A stretch of DNA of 64,000 nucleotides, from positions 620,451-684,450 of the forward strand of contig NZ_LT607414.1 of NCBI RefSeq assembly GCF_900095225.1, given 5' to 3'. Every line of letters starts with the position of its first letter. The first letter of the stretch is position 1. The notes beneath the pieces are model-generated. The model was not told the origin of the DNA. It saw only the letters and a program-made list of their open reading frames with translations, and ran no database searches. The stretch comes from Pseudomonas sp. UMAB-08 (lineage in GTDB: Bacteria; Pseudomonadota; Gammaproteobacteria; Pseudomonadales; Pseudomonadaceae). Positions 46,172 through 56,602 of the stretch are shown here, piece by piece. A program made the translations under genes and the position numbers.

Positions 46172-48424
46172 TTACCAGCTATAACGAACCCCGACGTTGG
46201 CACCCCAAGGCTGTTCAATGTTGTCGCCATTGCTGTAGTCAAAATCGGCATGCACTTGCAACCGGTCGGCCAACGACACGGCAATACCCGTGCCCAACTC
46301 ACCCCGCGAGCCAGACAGGTCATTATTGAAAACATTGTCATTGACGTGCACTTTGTTAGTGTCGGCAAACTCATGAACGTAGGCAATACGCACATAGGGC
46401 TGGATCACCTGACCGTTCCCCATGTTGAAGTTACGCCCAGCGGTGGAGCCCAACTTACCCAGCAGGGAGCCCGTGCGATCGCCTTGCCCGGACAAACCAT
46501 TGTCGAGGTTGTAATCCTTGCCTTGAATGATCACCCCGGACAATTGGGTATAAGGTTCGATGAAGTAGTCGTTATCAAGCGTGATATGCCGACCAAACTC
46601 CAGCGATGCGCCCACGCCATTATTATCGTAATCGCCCTTTGCACGATGACCATCGCTCAACGCCACGCTGGACTCATTTTGGAAACGGTTGAACTTGAGT
46701 ACGCCATCGAAGTAATAACCGCTCTGTTCATCGAGCCAGGTGGTGTAGGCACCCACATAATAACTGTCGACCGTACCGGATGTGCCGCGCTGTAAATCCA
46801 GATCGGACTTGCTGTATCCGCCCATCAAGCCCGCCAGCCACTGGCCGTCACCCACCGGCAACGGTGCATCTGCACCGAAGGAAATCCCCTGCTGAGTCTG
46901 CTGGTAACCTGTTCCGGAAACCGCAGATACATTGTATTTATTACCGTAGGCACGTATCCAGCCGCCCGTCTTGCCAGCGTCCATGCGCACTTCGCCCATG
47001 CGGCTGCGCAGTGTGCTGAGCTCGCCGTACCAGACGGTGGGTGCGGCATTGAACAATGCCAGCACCGAACGCGCGCCAGGGCTGATAGCCCGAGTTTGCG
47101 TATTGAGGTACCAATCATCGCCACGCTGTGTCAGCCCGTAGGAAAATGTGCCCAGATCGACCGGGCCGTTGAGCAATGAAAACTGGGCATCGCCACCGGC
47201 GATATGCACTACATGAAGCCTGTTGTCGGTCAGCGGGTCATTGCCGCTGCTGCCGATCAGCAGGTTATGGTTGCCCGACGCGGTGCCGGTAACGTTCAAA
47301 AAATCAGCCTGACCCGTGGCGAAATTGGCATCCATCACAAACGTACCGCTGCCAGACAAGGTGCCCACTGACAGGGTGTGAAACGCCGTCGGATCGCCAA
47401 ATTTGATCGAGCCACCATTCATCGACACGTCGGCTACCGAGCCATCGCCAATCATTACCCATTGGGCGTTACTGTTTACGCTCAGGCTGGCCACGTTCTC
47501 CAGCCGTCCGGTCAAGACCGACTGATTCTTGAGCACAACATTCGCCGTGCTGCCAGCCTCGGCGGTCACGTCACCGAGCATAGTGCTTTGGTCAAGAGTG
47601 ACCTTGGCCGTGCTGTTGCCGGTTAGCTGGATATTACCGGTCAGCGCGCTGTTATTAACGGCCAGGCTCAAAACACCGCCGCGCTGCACATCCAGCATGA
47701 CGCCATTACCACCGGTCAGGCTCGAACCGTTGCTCACCGTGATATTCGCTGCTATTCCGCCCCCTGCGGCATCACCCCGTACAACAATGGCCGAGCCGTT
47801 CTGGCCCACGACCTTGGTGTCGTCCAGTGTCACCGTGCTGGCAGGGGTGCTCGCGGAGACAGAGCGCAAGCTCATACCGTTGGTGCCGCCAATAATCGTA
47901 CTCGATGTGGCCTTGAGCGTAGCGCCAAACACTTGTATGCCCGTACTGATTTCATTGGTGCCTGTGACCTGAGTGTCATGCAACGTCAGAGAGTTGCCTT
48001 CACCGATCAACGCACCCGATACACCCCCCATGATCTTGCTACCGCTCACGTCTGCCGAAGCGGCTTTCAAACCACCGGAATTTAAACGTAACCCCGTACC
48101 GGTACCGCTGACACTGCCGCCGACAATAGTGGCCTTACTCCCGGTCAGCGTTACGCCAAAGGCACTGGTTGCCGTGACAACCGAGTGATTGAGATAAATG
48201 GTCGAATCCAACGCACTGATAGCGTAGGTGTTCGCGCCGTTGGCGGTCAGGATGCCACCTGCACTCACCTCATAACTGTCAACGGCGTAAGAACTGTCGA
48301 TGGTTCTATCGCCGGTAATCGGTGTCGCCAACCCCTGTGAACTCATCACCATAAACGGCGCAATGGAAATCATCTTCAGCGCGCGCGCCAGCGGTGCGTA
48401 AGTGTATTGAATGGATCGTGGCAT
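46172..48424 (-). CDS. Type V autotransporter with pertactin-like passenger
   Basis: 750 aa. Signal region (about 1-35), then a Ser/Thr/Gly-rich beta-helix passenger (about 36-470: VTGTNEISTGIQVFGATL, SALTGNIQLTGNSTAKVTLD) ending in a pertactin-type autochaperone (HNLLIGSSGNDPLTDNRLHVVHIAG). A C-terminal beta-barrel (about 490-750: ARSVLALFNAAPTVWYGELS, then GWIRAYGNKYNVS) ends in RYSW, an aromatic terminal residue as Bam signals need. It is an outer-membrane adhesin or similar; no protease triad was seen. AGGGAT lies before the ATG. The upstream region carries a cluster of GTAGG half-sites. Confidence 0.9.
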   Translation of the reverse strand: MPRSIQYTYAPLARALKMISIAPFMVMSSQGLATPITGDRTIDSSYAVDSYEVSAGGILTANGANTYAISALDSTIYLNHSVVTATSAFGVTLTGSKATIVGGSVSGTGTGLRLNSGGLKAASADVSGSKIMGGVSGALIGEGNSLTLHDTQVTGTNEISTGIQVFGATLKATSSTIIGGTNGMSLRSVSASTPASTVTLDDTKVVGQNGSAIVVRGDAAGGGIAANITVSNGSSLTGGNGVMLDVQRGGVLSLAVNNSALTGNIQLTGNSTAKVTLDQSTMLGDVTAEAGSTANVVLKNQSVLTGRLENVASLSVNSNAQWVMIGDGSVADVSMNGGSIKFGDPTAFHTLSVGTLSGSGTFVMDANFATGQADFLNVTGTASGNHNLLIGSSGNDPLTDNRLHVVHIAGGDAQFSLLNGPVDLGTFSYGLTQRGDDWYLNTQTRAISPGARSVLALFNAAPTVWYGELSTLRSRMGEVRMDAGKTGGWIRAYGNKYNVSAVSGTGYQQTQQGISFGADAPLPVGDGQWLAGLMGGYSKSDLDLQRGTSGTVDSYYVGAYTTWLDEQSGYYFDGVLKFNRFQNESSVALSDGHRAKGDYDNNGVGASLEFGRHITLDNDYFIEPYTQLSGVIIQGKDYNLDNGLSGQGDRTGSLLGKLGSTAGRNFNMGNGQVIQPYVRIAYVHEFADTNKVHVNDNVFNNDLSGSRGELGTGIAVSLADRLQVHADFDYSNGDNIEQPWGANVGVRYSW

Positions 48425-48510
48425 TGTTGATCATCCCTGGAGTCGATGATTGACGTCGAAAGAGTCCAACCCGACAAAAATCACTCAGGCCGAACTGCAG
48501 CGGCGGAGAG

Positions 48511-48565
48511 CCTACATTTTAATATCCCAAATAAATGTAGGCATCTTCCTACAGATAAGTAGGAA
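48511..48565. promoter_or_regulatory. Cluster of GTAGG/CCTAC half-sites upstream of the autotransporter
   Basis: CCTACATTT (48511-48519) and AAATGTAGG (48533-48541) form a 9-bp inverted repeat. TGTAGG (48536-48541) and CCTACA (48548-48553) form a second, with 6-bp spacer. TTCCTAC (48546-48552) and GTAGGAA (48559-48565) form a third, also with 6-bp spacer. The last three half-sites are about 11 bp apart, one DNA turn. The TGTAGG-N6-CCTACA form resembles LuxR-type response-regulator boxes. It lies 87-141 bp before the start codon. Confidence 0.55.
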
Positions 48566-48622
48566 ACTTCTTCCGCCGCTTTATTGCGCCTAATCAGCCC
48601 CAACACCACACTGGAAAACGCT

Positions 48623-50608
48623 TCAAGAAAGTTCGCAGACACCGCTTCCATCAAACATGCCAACAACGGCTTGTTCTGTTTCCGAGACGACGTCTACCCC
48701 GTTCAGTTTGAACTCATACCTTGTCCGACCAAGACCCGCTGAACCACCGACAAGATAGATGGGTGCAATATGGTCACTGTAGGGCTGAACCCTCCAGATA
48801 AAACCTTTGACAGTCTCCGCAGTGAGTTCGATCTCTTCTGTTTTAACCGCGTCATTAATCAACACTCCTCCGGTTCGCTTCGAATACGGTTCCCAAATCA
48901 GGGTCACCGTATCGCCAGACTTCAAATAGACAGACAGGTCAGGGACTTGTACCCGTATGGCATGATCTGGCCCATCCAATGAGCTGCAATTGAGATAACC
49001 GTTGCCAGGATAACGATCCGGGTACGTGGGCGCGTCCGGAGTGATAACGACGGCAGTGACCTCGACAACGGTAGTTTCCGACTGTTGTTCATTGGTCGAA
49101 CCCGGACTGCCGATGCGGTAGTGCACCGGTACCGGTTTATTGCCGGCGTGCTGGATGTAAGACCATGGAATGGTAACTTTCTTAAAACCGCCTGAGGCAT
49201 CGCCAGGGGCAATGGTATAGGTCGCTTCGCTGACCAGCTCTGCGTCCCAATAAAATTCAATGTATTCGCCCGCGTTCAAAGGGCCATACAAATCAAATTC
49301 GAGGTCAGCAGGTTGATCTTTGTCGGCCTCTGTCAGTTTGTCTGGGGTATTTGACACTCTACCTCTGACGACGGCCACGGGAAGGGCTGTGTTAACCGGA
49401 TTTGGCCACTCAGGATCATCGTCAGGCCTTGCCGGACCTATCACTGAAAAGTCGACGTCGACTGTCGTCTCTGGTGTTTGCTCACTGGGCTGAGTGCCGC
49501 GCATTACCCGATAGCTGACATTCGTGGTTAACGCGCCGCTGGCTGAACCATATTCAGCCCGGAGTATTTGTGCAGGTACTGAGATCTCCAAAGGGAATAC
49601 AGGAGAAGCTCCGACCGGATAAAGCGCTACCTCTGTCGTTCCCCACGTGAGTTCAATCTGGTCGTCTCCACCCACATGGAAGCCGGTAAACGCAGGTATC
49701 TGCACCCTCACATTCGCGATCGCATCATTGAGATCAATCAGGCCATCGTCGTCTGCAAAGGGCACTACCGGATCTTGCAGGTCGAGCGGTATAGGGCCGA
49801 GCGCAACGCTCGTGGGGGTGAGTGTCTTTGGATAACGGCTCCGGTTGCCAGCCTTATCGTGCAACGAATAAAAGGCGACTACAGCGCCATCACCCTTTTC
49901 CTTGATATAGTCCGCTGGAAAAATGACCTCTTGGTCGGTATTTGCCGGCCCGACCACGCGAATGGTAGCAACAGGTGACAAATCGGGATCGCTGGGCAGA
50001 GGTGACTTTTCCCACCAGAATGAAACGGTGTCCCCGTCTTGCCAGTCTGGATAGCCGGGCACGGTGCCGATGACCTGATCGCCGTTGTCCTCCAGATACC
50101 CGTCGGTAATGGTGTCCTCCGGCAATACCAAAGAAGGAGGCTCGTCGTCGCCATAAGGGGCTGTCTTGTCGCAGATCAAGGGGAGCACAACCGATAAGTT
50201 GGGAGCGCCGCCAATCCAAGACTCGAGTTTATAGCGGAGCTGATAACGGCCATCTGCCAGATGTCGCTTCGGAATTGACATCTCCTGTGGGAAATCGGCT
50301 GACGTCAGTGGTCCCGGAAAAGATGCTGTGCCGACGTCAACATAGGGTTCTAGAGTGTCATCGGGGTTTACATAAGCCCACTGCAAGGTGACATTGTCGA
50401 CGTCTTCAGGGTACTCCGGCAAAACCTTCCATGCCGGGATTTTTACCGCCAGATCGTCTCCAAGCACGGTCGAATCCAACGTACCGTCCGTGGCATCTAT
50501 GATTCCACTTACCTCAGGCACCGTAAGATCAGCCCTGGTTTCAGCCCGGCTCTGCCAATAATTTCGGCGTGCCTCTTCTGCGTTTAGTTTTTTTTTCGAA
50601 AGTGCCAT
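48623..50608 (-). CDS. Ig-like repeat protein, second copy
   Basis: 661 aa from ATG 50608 (MALSKKKLNAEEARRNYW; GGGAG 8 bp upstream); the frame to 51211 crosses the pabB promoter and is rejected. No signal peptide, despite tandem all-beta repeats typical of surface proteins: VTLQWAYVNPDD, VSFWWEKSPLP, IELTWGTTEVALYP, IEFYWDAELVSEATY, VTLIWEPYS. Repeats share the KVTIPWSYIQHAG / HYRIG ending with the first copy. Its stop is 198 bp before the autotransporter start, so the three genes form one minus-strand block. Function unknown. Confidence 0.75.
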   Translation of the reverse strand: MALSKKKLNAEEARRNYWQSRAETRADLTVPEVSGIIDATDGTLDSTVLGDDLAVKIPAWKVLPEYPEDVDNVTLQWAYVNPDDTLEPYVDVGTASFPGPLTSADFPQEMSIPKRHLADGRYQLRYKLESWIGGAPNLSVVLPLICDKTAPYGDDEPPSLVLPEDTITDGYLEDNGDQVIGTVPGYPDWQDGDTVSFWWEKSPLPSDPDLSPVATIRVVGPANTDQEVIFPADYIKEKGDGAVVAFYSLHDKAGNRSRYPKTLTPTSVALGPIPLDLQDPVVPFADDDGLIDLNDAIANVRVQIPAFTGFHVGGDDQIELTWGTTEVALYPVGASPVFPLEISVPAQILRAEYGSASGALTTNVSYRVMRGTQPSEQTPETTVDVDFSVIGPARPDDDPEWPNPVNTALPVAVVRGRVSNTPDKLTEADKDQPADLEFDLYGPLNAGEYIEFYWDAELVSEATYTIAPGDASGGFKKVTIPWSYIQHAGNKPVPVHYRIGSPGSTNEQQSETTVVEVTAVVITPDAPTYPDRYPGNGYLNCSSLDGPDHAIRVQVPDLSVYLKSGDTVTLIWEPYSKRTGGVLINDAVKTEEIELTAETVKGFIWRVQPYSDHIAPIYLVGGSAGLGRTRYEFKLNGVDVVSETEQAVVGMFDGSGVCELS

Positions 50609-50998
50609 GTTGAATGCTCCCTGCAAGTCCATTTCAGCCATACCTGAGCCCATGGCTGTTCGATGCAACGCGGTAGAAAGGAGGCAACTGCAAACATACC
50701 GCGCTGCCAGGTCGGTCAAGACCTGATCGAAATTAGAACGCCGATTACTTCCGCTGGATACTGTCAGAAATGACAGGTAGGCCGTCTTTCCGAGTGAATT
50801 CCGCTGAACGGTAAGGTCCTGCAGCGCCCATACGACGTCGAAACCTGCGGTTAGACATGGCGGCTTAACGGCAATAGTTTCTCCGATGCGGCACGTCTGT
50901 TTCATTTTGGCGCCGAACCCTCTGCGAGATGCCCCTAGGACACCGCTCGGTAGAGGATTACAATCCCCGCCCTCACACCGATGACCGATTTTCTGCGA
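50609..50998. other. Divergent intergenic region between the Ig-like gene and pabB
   Basis: About 390 bp. Must hold promoters for both genes. No tRNA, palindrome or coding sequence could be supported; the minus-strand open frame continuing here has no ribosome-binding site or homology. Confidence 0.4.
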
Positions 50999-52342
50999 AT
51001 GCTGACCTGTTCCGTATACCCGCTGCCGTACCGCGCCAACCCCGCCGAGTATTTCTCGAGAGTTCGCCATGCTCCGGGGGCCGTGCTGCTTGACAGCGGC
51101 AGGCCGACCGCCGACCGCGGACTGTTCGATCTGCTCAGCGCATGGCCTGTAGAGCAGTTGCTGGTGCAGCCTGAGGAAACCGGCAGCGGCTTCCTCCAAC
51201 GCCTGCGTCAAAGTCTCGAGCAGCTAGGCACCGCGCAACTGCCCGAAGACTGTCCACTGCCATTTGCAGGTGGGTTGATCGGCTACCTCAGTTACGATTT
51301 TGGTCGGCGTCTGGAGCCTCTGCCCGCCCACGCCATCGATGATCTGCAACTGCCTGATGCGCGCCTCGGTGTTTATGCGTGGGCGATGATCAGCGATCAC
51401 CAGCAAGGCACCAGTCAATTGGTGTTCCATCCTGCATTGCCCGACAGCGAACGGCAGCGCTTGCTCACGCTGTTTTCACACGTGCCTGCCGCTGACTCGG
51501 CGACCTTCAAACTGATCGGTGCCTTCAAGGCCGACCTGACTGAACGTGATTACCGCAGCGCGTTTATGCGCATTCAGGCCTACATCCAGTCCGGCGACTG
51601 TTATCAAGTCAATTTTGCCCAACGCTTCCAGGCCGATTGCCAAGGCGACCCCTGGGCGGCTTACTGCGCCTTGCGCAGGGCCTGCCCGACGCCCTTTTCC
51701 GGCTTCATGACCTTGCCTGACAACAACGCCCTGCTGAGCCTGTCTCCGGAACGTTTTGTGCAAGTCAGTCACCGTAAAGTGGAAACCCGCCCGATCAAAG
51801 GTACCCGCCCGCGTAGCAAGGACATGGCGCAAGACGCCGCCTATGCCGCCGAGTTGCTGAACAGCCCGAAGGACCGTGCCGAAAACCTGATGATCGTCGA
51901 TTTGCTGCGAAATGATCTGGGCCGCAGTTGCAAGACTGGCTCGGTGACAGTCCCGGAACTGTTCAGCCTGGAAAGTTACCCGAACGTGCATCACTTGGTG
52001 AGCAGCGTGACGGGAGAACTGGCTGCGGATAAGGATTCGCTGGACCTGATCGCCGGCAGCTTCCCCGGAGGTTCGATCACCGGCGCGCCGAAAATTCGAG
52101 CGATGCAGATTATCGACGAGCTGGAGCCCACGCGTCGGACGCTGTACTGCGGATCATTGATGTATCTGGATGTGCGTGGAGAGATGGACAGTTCCATCGC
52201 CATTCGCAGCCTGCTGGTCAAGGATGGACGTGTTTCGTGCTGGGGCGGCGGCGGCATTGTCGCCGATTCGGAGTGCGAAGCCGAATACCAAGAGTCAATC
52301 ACCAAGGTGCGAGTGCTGCTCGATACGTTGCAGGCTCTTTAA
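50999..52342 (+). CDS. pabB: Aminodeoxychorismate synthase component I
   Basis: 447 aa from ATG 50999 (MLTCSVYPLPYRANP), which fits the family start; ATG 50981 six codons upstream is possible, neither has a strong ribosome-binding site. Chorismate-binding domain with ETRPIKGTRPR, NLMIVDLLRNDLGR, FPGGSITGAPKIRAM and GGGGIVADS. Makes 4-amino-4-deoxychorismate for folate using ammonia from a PabA-type subunit not in the window. Followed by convergent thrH. Confidence 0.94.
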   Translation: MLTCSVYPLPYRANPAEYFSRVRHAPGAVLLDSGRPTADRGLFDLLSAWPVEQLLVQPEETGSGFLQRLRQSLEQLGTAQLPEDCPLPFAGGLIGYLSYDFGRRLEPLPAHAIDDLQLPDARLGVYAWAMISDHQQGTSQLVFHPALPDSERQRLLTLFSHVPAADSATFKLIGAFKADLTERDYRSAFMRIQAYIQSGDCYQVNFAQRFQADCQGDPWAAYCALRRACPTPFSGFMTLPDNNALLSLSPERFVQVSHRKVETRPIKGTRPRSKDMAQDAAYAAELLNSPKDRAENLMIVDLLRNDLGRSCKTGSVTVPELFSLESYPNVHHLVSSVTGELAADKDSLDLIAGSFPGGSITGAPKIRAMQIIDELEPTRRTLYCGSLMYLDVRGEMDSSIAIRSLLVKDGRVSCWGGGGIVADSECEAEYQESITKVRVLLDTLQAL

Positions 52343-52387
52343 GCGTAACGTGCTGGCCTTTGCGACCAGCGCGCTACCGGTGCAGCC

Positions 52388-53005
52388 TTACAGACTCAAT
52401 TCACGGTTCGACGCCTTGAGGAATTCTTTCTTCAGGTCCTCGAAGGTGTGCACGGCTGGAAACTGCGGAAATTCGCGGATCACGTTTTCCGGCGCATGGA
52501 ACAGAATGCCTGCGTCTGCCTCACCGAGCATGGTGGTGTCGTTGTACGAATCACCGGCCGCGATGACACGATAGTACAGACTCTTGAACGCCAGAACCGA
52601 CTGACGTTTCGGGTCTTTCTGACGCAGCTGATAGCTGGCGACACGGTCCGTCTCGTCGGTGATCAGACGATGGCAGAGCAAGGTCGGGAAGCCCAGCTGA
52701 CGCATCAGTGGCTGAGAAAATTCGTAGAAGGTGTCCGACAGAATCACCACCTGGAAACGCTCGCGCAGCCAGTTGACGAATTCGATGGCGCCGTCCAGCG
52801 GGCTGAGGGTCGCGATCACTTCCTGAATATCAGAAAGCTTCAAGCCGTGCTCATCGAGAATCCGCAGACGCTGCTTCATCAGTACGTCGTAATCGGGAAT
52901 ATCCCGGGTGGTCGCCCTCAGCGATTCGATACCGGTTTTTTCAGCAAAGGCGATCCAGATCTCCGGGACCAGCACGCCTTCCAGGTCGAGACAGGCAATT
53001 TCCAC
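52388..53005 (-). CDS. thrH: Bifunctional phosphoserine phosphatase/homoserine phosphotransferase ThrH
   Basis: 205 aa HAD-superfamily protein. Motif I is CLDLEGVLVPE (nucleophile Asp6 with Glu in place of the second Asp, typical of ThrH), motif II is VVILSDTFYEF, and motif III/IV is KRQSV and AAGDSYNDTTML. It hydrolyses phosphoserine and can pass the phosphate to homoserine. It lies between convergent pabB and divergent cysH, an order conserved in Pseudomonas. Confidence 0.95.
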   Translation of the reverse strand: MEIACLDLEGVLVPEIWIAFAEKTGIESLRATTRDIPDYDVLMKQRLRILDEHGLKLSDIQEVIATLSPLDGAIEFVNWLRERFQVVILSDTFYEFSQPLMRQLGFPTLLCHRLITDETDRVASYQLRQKDPKRQSVLAFKSLYYRVIAAGDSYNDTTMLGEADAGILFHAPENVIREFPQFPAVHTFEDLKKEFLKASNRELSL

Positions 53006-53171
53006 AGAACACTCCTAGAGGGGACTTCAAAAAAGAAGCGGCACTTTAGGTCGTCTGATCAATTATTTCCAGCAGCGCAGCACCTACGCCAACCGGCAAT
53101 TGCCCAAAAGATTTTGTTACTATTGCAACCATTACGAGCGCGAAGCGCCATACCTGTTAGGAAGCCGCCTG

Positions 53172-53906
53172 ATGAGCCAACCCTTCAACGTCGCCGAACT
53201 TGCAGCGACTTACGCCAACAAATCTGCACAGGACATCCTGAAACTGGCTTTCGAGCATTTCGGTGATGAGTTGTGGATCTCATTCAGCGGTGCCGAAGAT
53301 GTGGTGCTGGTGGACATGGCCTGGAAGCTGAACAAGAACGTCAAAGTGTTCAGCCTGGACACGGGGCGCCTGCACCCGGAAACCTATCGGTTCATCGAAC
53401 AGACGCGTGAGCATTACAAAATTGATATCGAGCTGATTTCGCCGGATCAGCGCGTGCTCGAACCGTTCGTCAAGGAAAAGGGTTTGTTCAGTTTCTACAA
53501 GGATGGCCATGGCGAATGCTGCGGTATCCGCAAAATCCAGCCGTTGCGCCGTAAGCTGGCAGGGGTCAAGGCCTGGGCCACCGGTCAACGCCGGGACCAG
53601 AGCCCGAGCACCCGCAGCGAGGTTGCCGTCCTGGAAATCGACAGCGCCTTCTCCACCCCTGAGCGTGCGCTGTACAAATTCAACCCGTTGGCGCAAATGA
53701 CCAGCGAAGAGATCTGGGGTTATATCCGCATGCTGGAGTTGCCTTACAACACCTTGCATGAGCGCGGCTTCATCAGCATCGGCTGCGAGCCTTGCACGCG
53801 CCCCGTGCTGCCGAACCAGCATGAACGCGAAGGCCGTTGGTGGTGGGAAGAGTCCACGCAGAAAGAGTGCGGACTGCACTCAGGGAACCTGATCGCCAAG
53901 GTGTAA
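53172..53906 (+). CDS. cysH: Adenylylsulfate (APS) reductase
   Basis: 244 aa from ATG 53172, with AGGAAG about 9 bp upstream; the longer frame from 53100 is not supported. PP-loop fold ([17 protein letters not shown]). The four Fe-S cysteines that separate APS reductases from PAPS reductases are present: CC at 116-117 ([10 protein letters not shown]) and CEPC at 205-208. The catalytic C-terminal cysteine is in QKECGLH. Reduces APS to sulfite in cysteine synthesis. cysB, the regulator of the pathway, is convergent. Confidence 0.96.
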   Translation: MSQPFNVAELAATYANKSAQDILKLAFEHFGDELWISFSGAEDVVLVDMAWKLNKNVKVFSLDTGRLHPETYRFIEQTREHYKIDIELISPDQRVLEPFVKEKGLFSFYKDGHGECCGIRKIQPLRRKLAGVKAWATGQRRDQSPSTRSEVAVLEIDSAFSTPERALYKFNPLAQMTSEEIWGYIRMLELPYNTLHERGFISIGCEPCTRPVLPNQHEREGRWWWEESTQKECGLHSGNLIAKV

Positions 53907-53918
53907 GGCTGACACCAC

Positions 53919-53969
53919 CTTCGCGAATCTACTCGCGAAGGGTTTGATGCGGTGTGCCAGGCACACCGC
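53919..53969. terminator. Two perfect hairpins between cysH and cysB
   Basis: CTTCGCGA (53919-53926) with TCGCGAAG (53933-53940), then GCGGTGTGCC (53949-53958) with GGCACACCGC (53960-53969). They fill the 74-bp gap between convergent genes and probably serve both. T-runs are absent; the first resembles the REP-type palindromes of Pseudomonas. Confidence 0.65.
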
Positions 53970-53980
53970 CTTGATCGCAA

Positions 53981-54964
<984 letters not shown>

Positions 54965-55091
54965 TCAAAGCAGTAGACGCCACGGTCATCAGCGACGGTA
55001 TATAACTATATTAATGGTTGAACCGATAAAGCTAGAACTTTTTATCACTTTTACAGAGCAATGGCACGCTCAATTTCAGCGATACACAGAC

Positions 55092-55580
55092 TTATTCGCG
55101 CCCACGATGCATGGGCACCATGTAGACCGGAACCTCCGACAACTGCAGAACCCTGGCGACGGTACGGCCCAGTGGCGTATCGCCTTCTGTGCCACGGCTG
55201 TGGCTGCCGACGATCAACAGATCGACGGCCAGCTTTTGCGCTTGCTCGAGGATCACATTGGAAGGATCCCCCTGAATCACCCGCACCGTGCGAATCAACG
55301 CCAGGTCCTGATGACCTTCGCCTAACTCGTCTCGAAAGCCATTCAGAACGCGCTGCTCAATCGTTTCCATGACGGTGTTCAAGCCTTGGGTGTGCAACTC
55401 TTTCAACGTGTCCTCATCAAGATAGCTCTGCAAAACCGACTCGGCGAACAACCCTATGGGCTCCACCGCATGGATCACATTCAGCTCGGCATTGAAGGTT
55501 CGCGCCAGCGCCAAGGCATGTTGCAAGACATAAGGCGCATAAAGACCGAGGTCAGTGGCATACAGCATTGAACGAATCAT
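55092..55580 (-). CDS. Universal stress protein (UspA family)
   Basis: 162 aa. Starts MIRSMLYATDLG (strand 1 with Asp) and ends with the nucleotide-binding pattern LLIVGSHSRGTEGDTPLGRTVARVLQLSEVPVYMVP, matching G-2x-G-9x-G(S/T) well enough to predict ATP binding. Monocistronic between cysB and the 5'-nucleotidase gene. Confidence 0.9.
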   Translation of the reverse strand: MIRSMLYATDLGLYAPYVLQHALALARTFNAELNVIHAVEPIGLFAESVLQSYLDEDTLKELHTQGLNTVMETIEQRVLNGFRDELGEGHQDLALIRTVRVIQGDPSNVILEQAQKLAVDLLIVGSHSRGTEGDTPLGRTVARVLQLSEVPVYMVPMHRGRE

Positions 55581-55675
55581 ACGACCTCCTCGATTGCCAA
55601 TAGTGGCGGAGATTGACTGAGCTTAGCAGCGCCTTGACGACTGCGGCGGCCGCTATCTCACGAGGAAACAAAGGC

Positions 55676-56581
55676 TCACGGTTTTACTTCATTGCTGATG
55701 CCGTGCGGCACATGCCCCGTCGCAACGACATCACGCGCCTTTTCGCAATGCCCAGGCTGATCGTCAAAAAACACATCGGCGGCGAAGGCTTCAAGAAAGG
55801 CCGATTTTTCCAGACCGCCCAGAAACAGCGACTCGTCCAGGCGAATATTCCATTCCCGCAATGTGCGAATCACCCGCTCATGCGCTGGCGCAGAGCGCGC
55901 GGTAACCAGCGCGGTACGGATCGGGCAAGCGTCCTCGGGAAACTCGCGCTGCAACAGGTTCAGCGCGGCAAGAAAGGGCTTGAACGGACCTCCACGTAAC
56001 GGCTCGCGCGCTGACTCACGCTCACTGGCCTGAAACGCTTCCAGCCCGTCGGATTGATAGACTCGCTCGGACTCGTCGGAAAACAGCACCGCGTCGCCAT
56101 CAAACGCAATGCGCAATTCGGCACTGGCCGCACGGCGTGCGCCGCCAGACAGAATCGTCGCTGCGGCAAAGCCGGCGTCCAGAGCGCTGCGCACATCCTC
56201 GGCGTGGGTCGAGAGAAACAAATGACAGCCAAACGCCGCCAGATACGGATAAGGGCTACGCCCTCCGACGAAAGCAGCACGCGTGATGTCCAGGCCATAA
56301 TGCTGGATCGAGTTGAATACCCGCAGCCCCGTATCGGCGCTGTTGCGCGAAACCAGAATGACTTCGACCCGCGACGTCTCCAGCCTCGCATTCAGGCTAA
56401 GGAGTTTCTCCACCAACAGGTAGGCATCGCCCTGTTCGAGGATCTCATCCTCATGCTCGATCTGGTATTGGCGATACGCCCCCACACCCTCAGTCTCGTA
56501 CACCGCATGGCTTTCGCGCAGATCGAATAGCGCTCGCGATGAAATCGCCAGGACCAATTTTTTACCTAGACCTGTAGCCAT
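55676..56581 (-). CDS. 5'-nucleotidase (cN-I-like family)
   Basis: 301 aa. Begins MATGLGKKLVLAISSRALFDLRESHAVYETEGV, the signature of the bacterial relatives of cytosolic 5'-nucleotidase I. Further landmarks are VEVILVSRNSADTGLRVFNSI and RIAFDGDAVLFSDESE, which carry the HAD-like aspartates. Dephosphorylates nucleoside monophosphates. It ends about 95 bp before the stress protein gene. Confidence 0.88.
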   Translation of the reverse strand: MATGLGKKLVLAISSRALFDLRESHAVYETEGVGAYRQYQIEHEDEILEQGDAYLLVEKLLSLNARLETSRVEVILVSRNSADTGLRVFNSIQHYGLDITRAAFVGGRSPYPYLAAFGCHLFLSTHAEDVRSALDAGFAAATILSGGARRAASAELRIAFDGDAVLFSDESERVYQSDGLEAFQASERESAREPLRGGPFKPFLAALNLLQREFPEDACPIRTALVTARSAPAHERVIRTLREWNIRLDESLFLGGLEKSAFLEAFAADVFFDDQPGHCEKARDVVATGHVPHGISNEVKP

Positions 56582-56602
56582 ATATCACCCTGCCTGGCTG
56601 TG

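Noticed and set aside
46172..48424. CRISPR-like or satellite repeats suggested by the repetitive Gly/Ser/Thr-rich passenger region
   Set aside because: Repetition is at protein level (beta-helix rungs); no exact spaced DNA repeats were seen.
48481..48666. 61-codon minus-strand frame between the Ig-like and autotransporter genes
   Set aside because: Overlaps the end of the Ig-like gene and the half-site cluster; no ribosome-binding site or homology.
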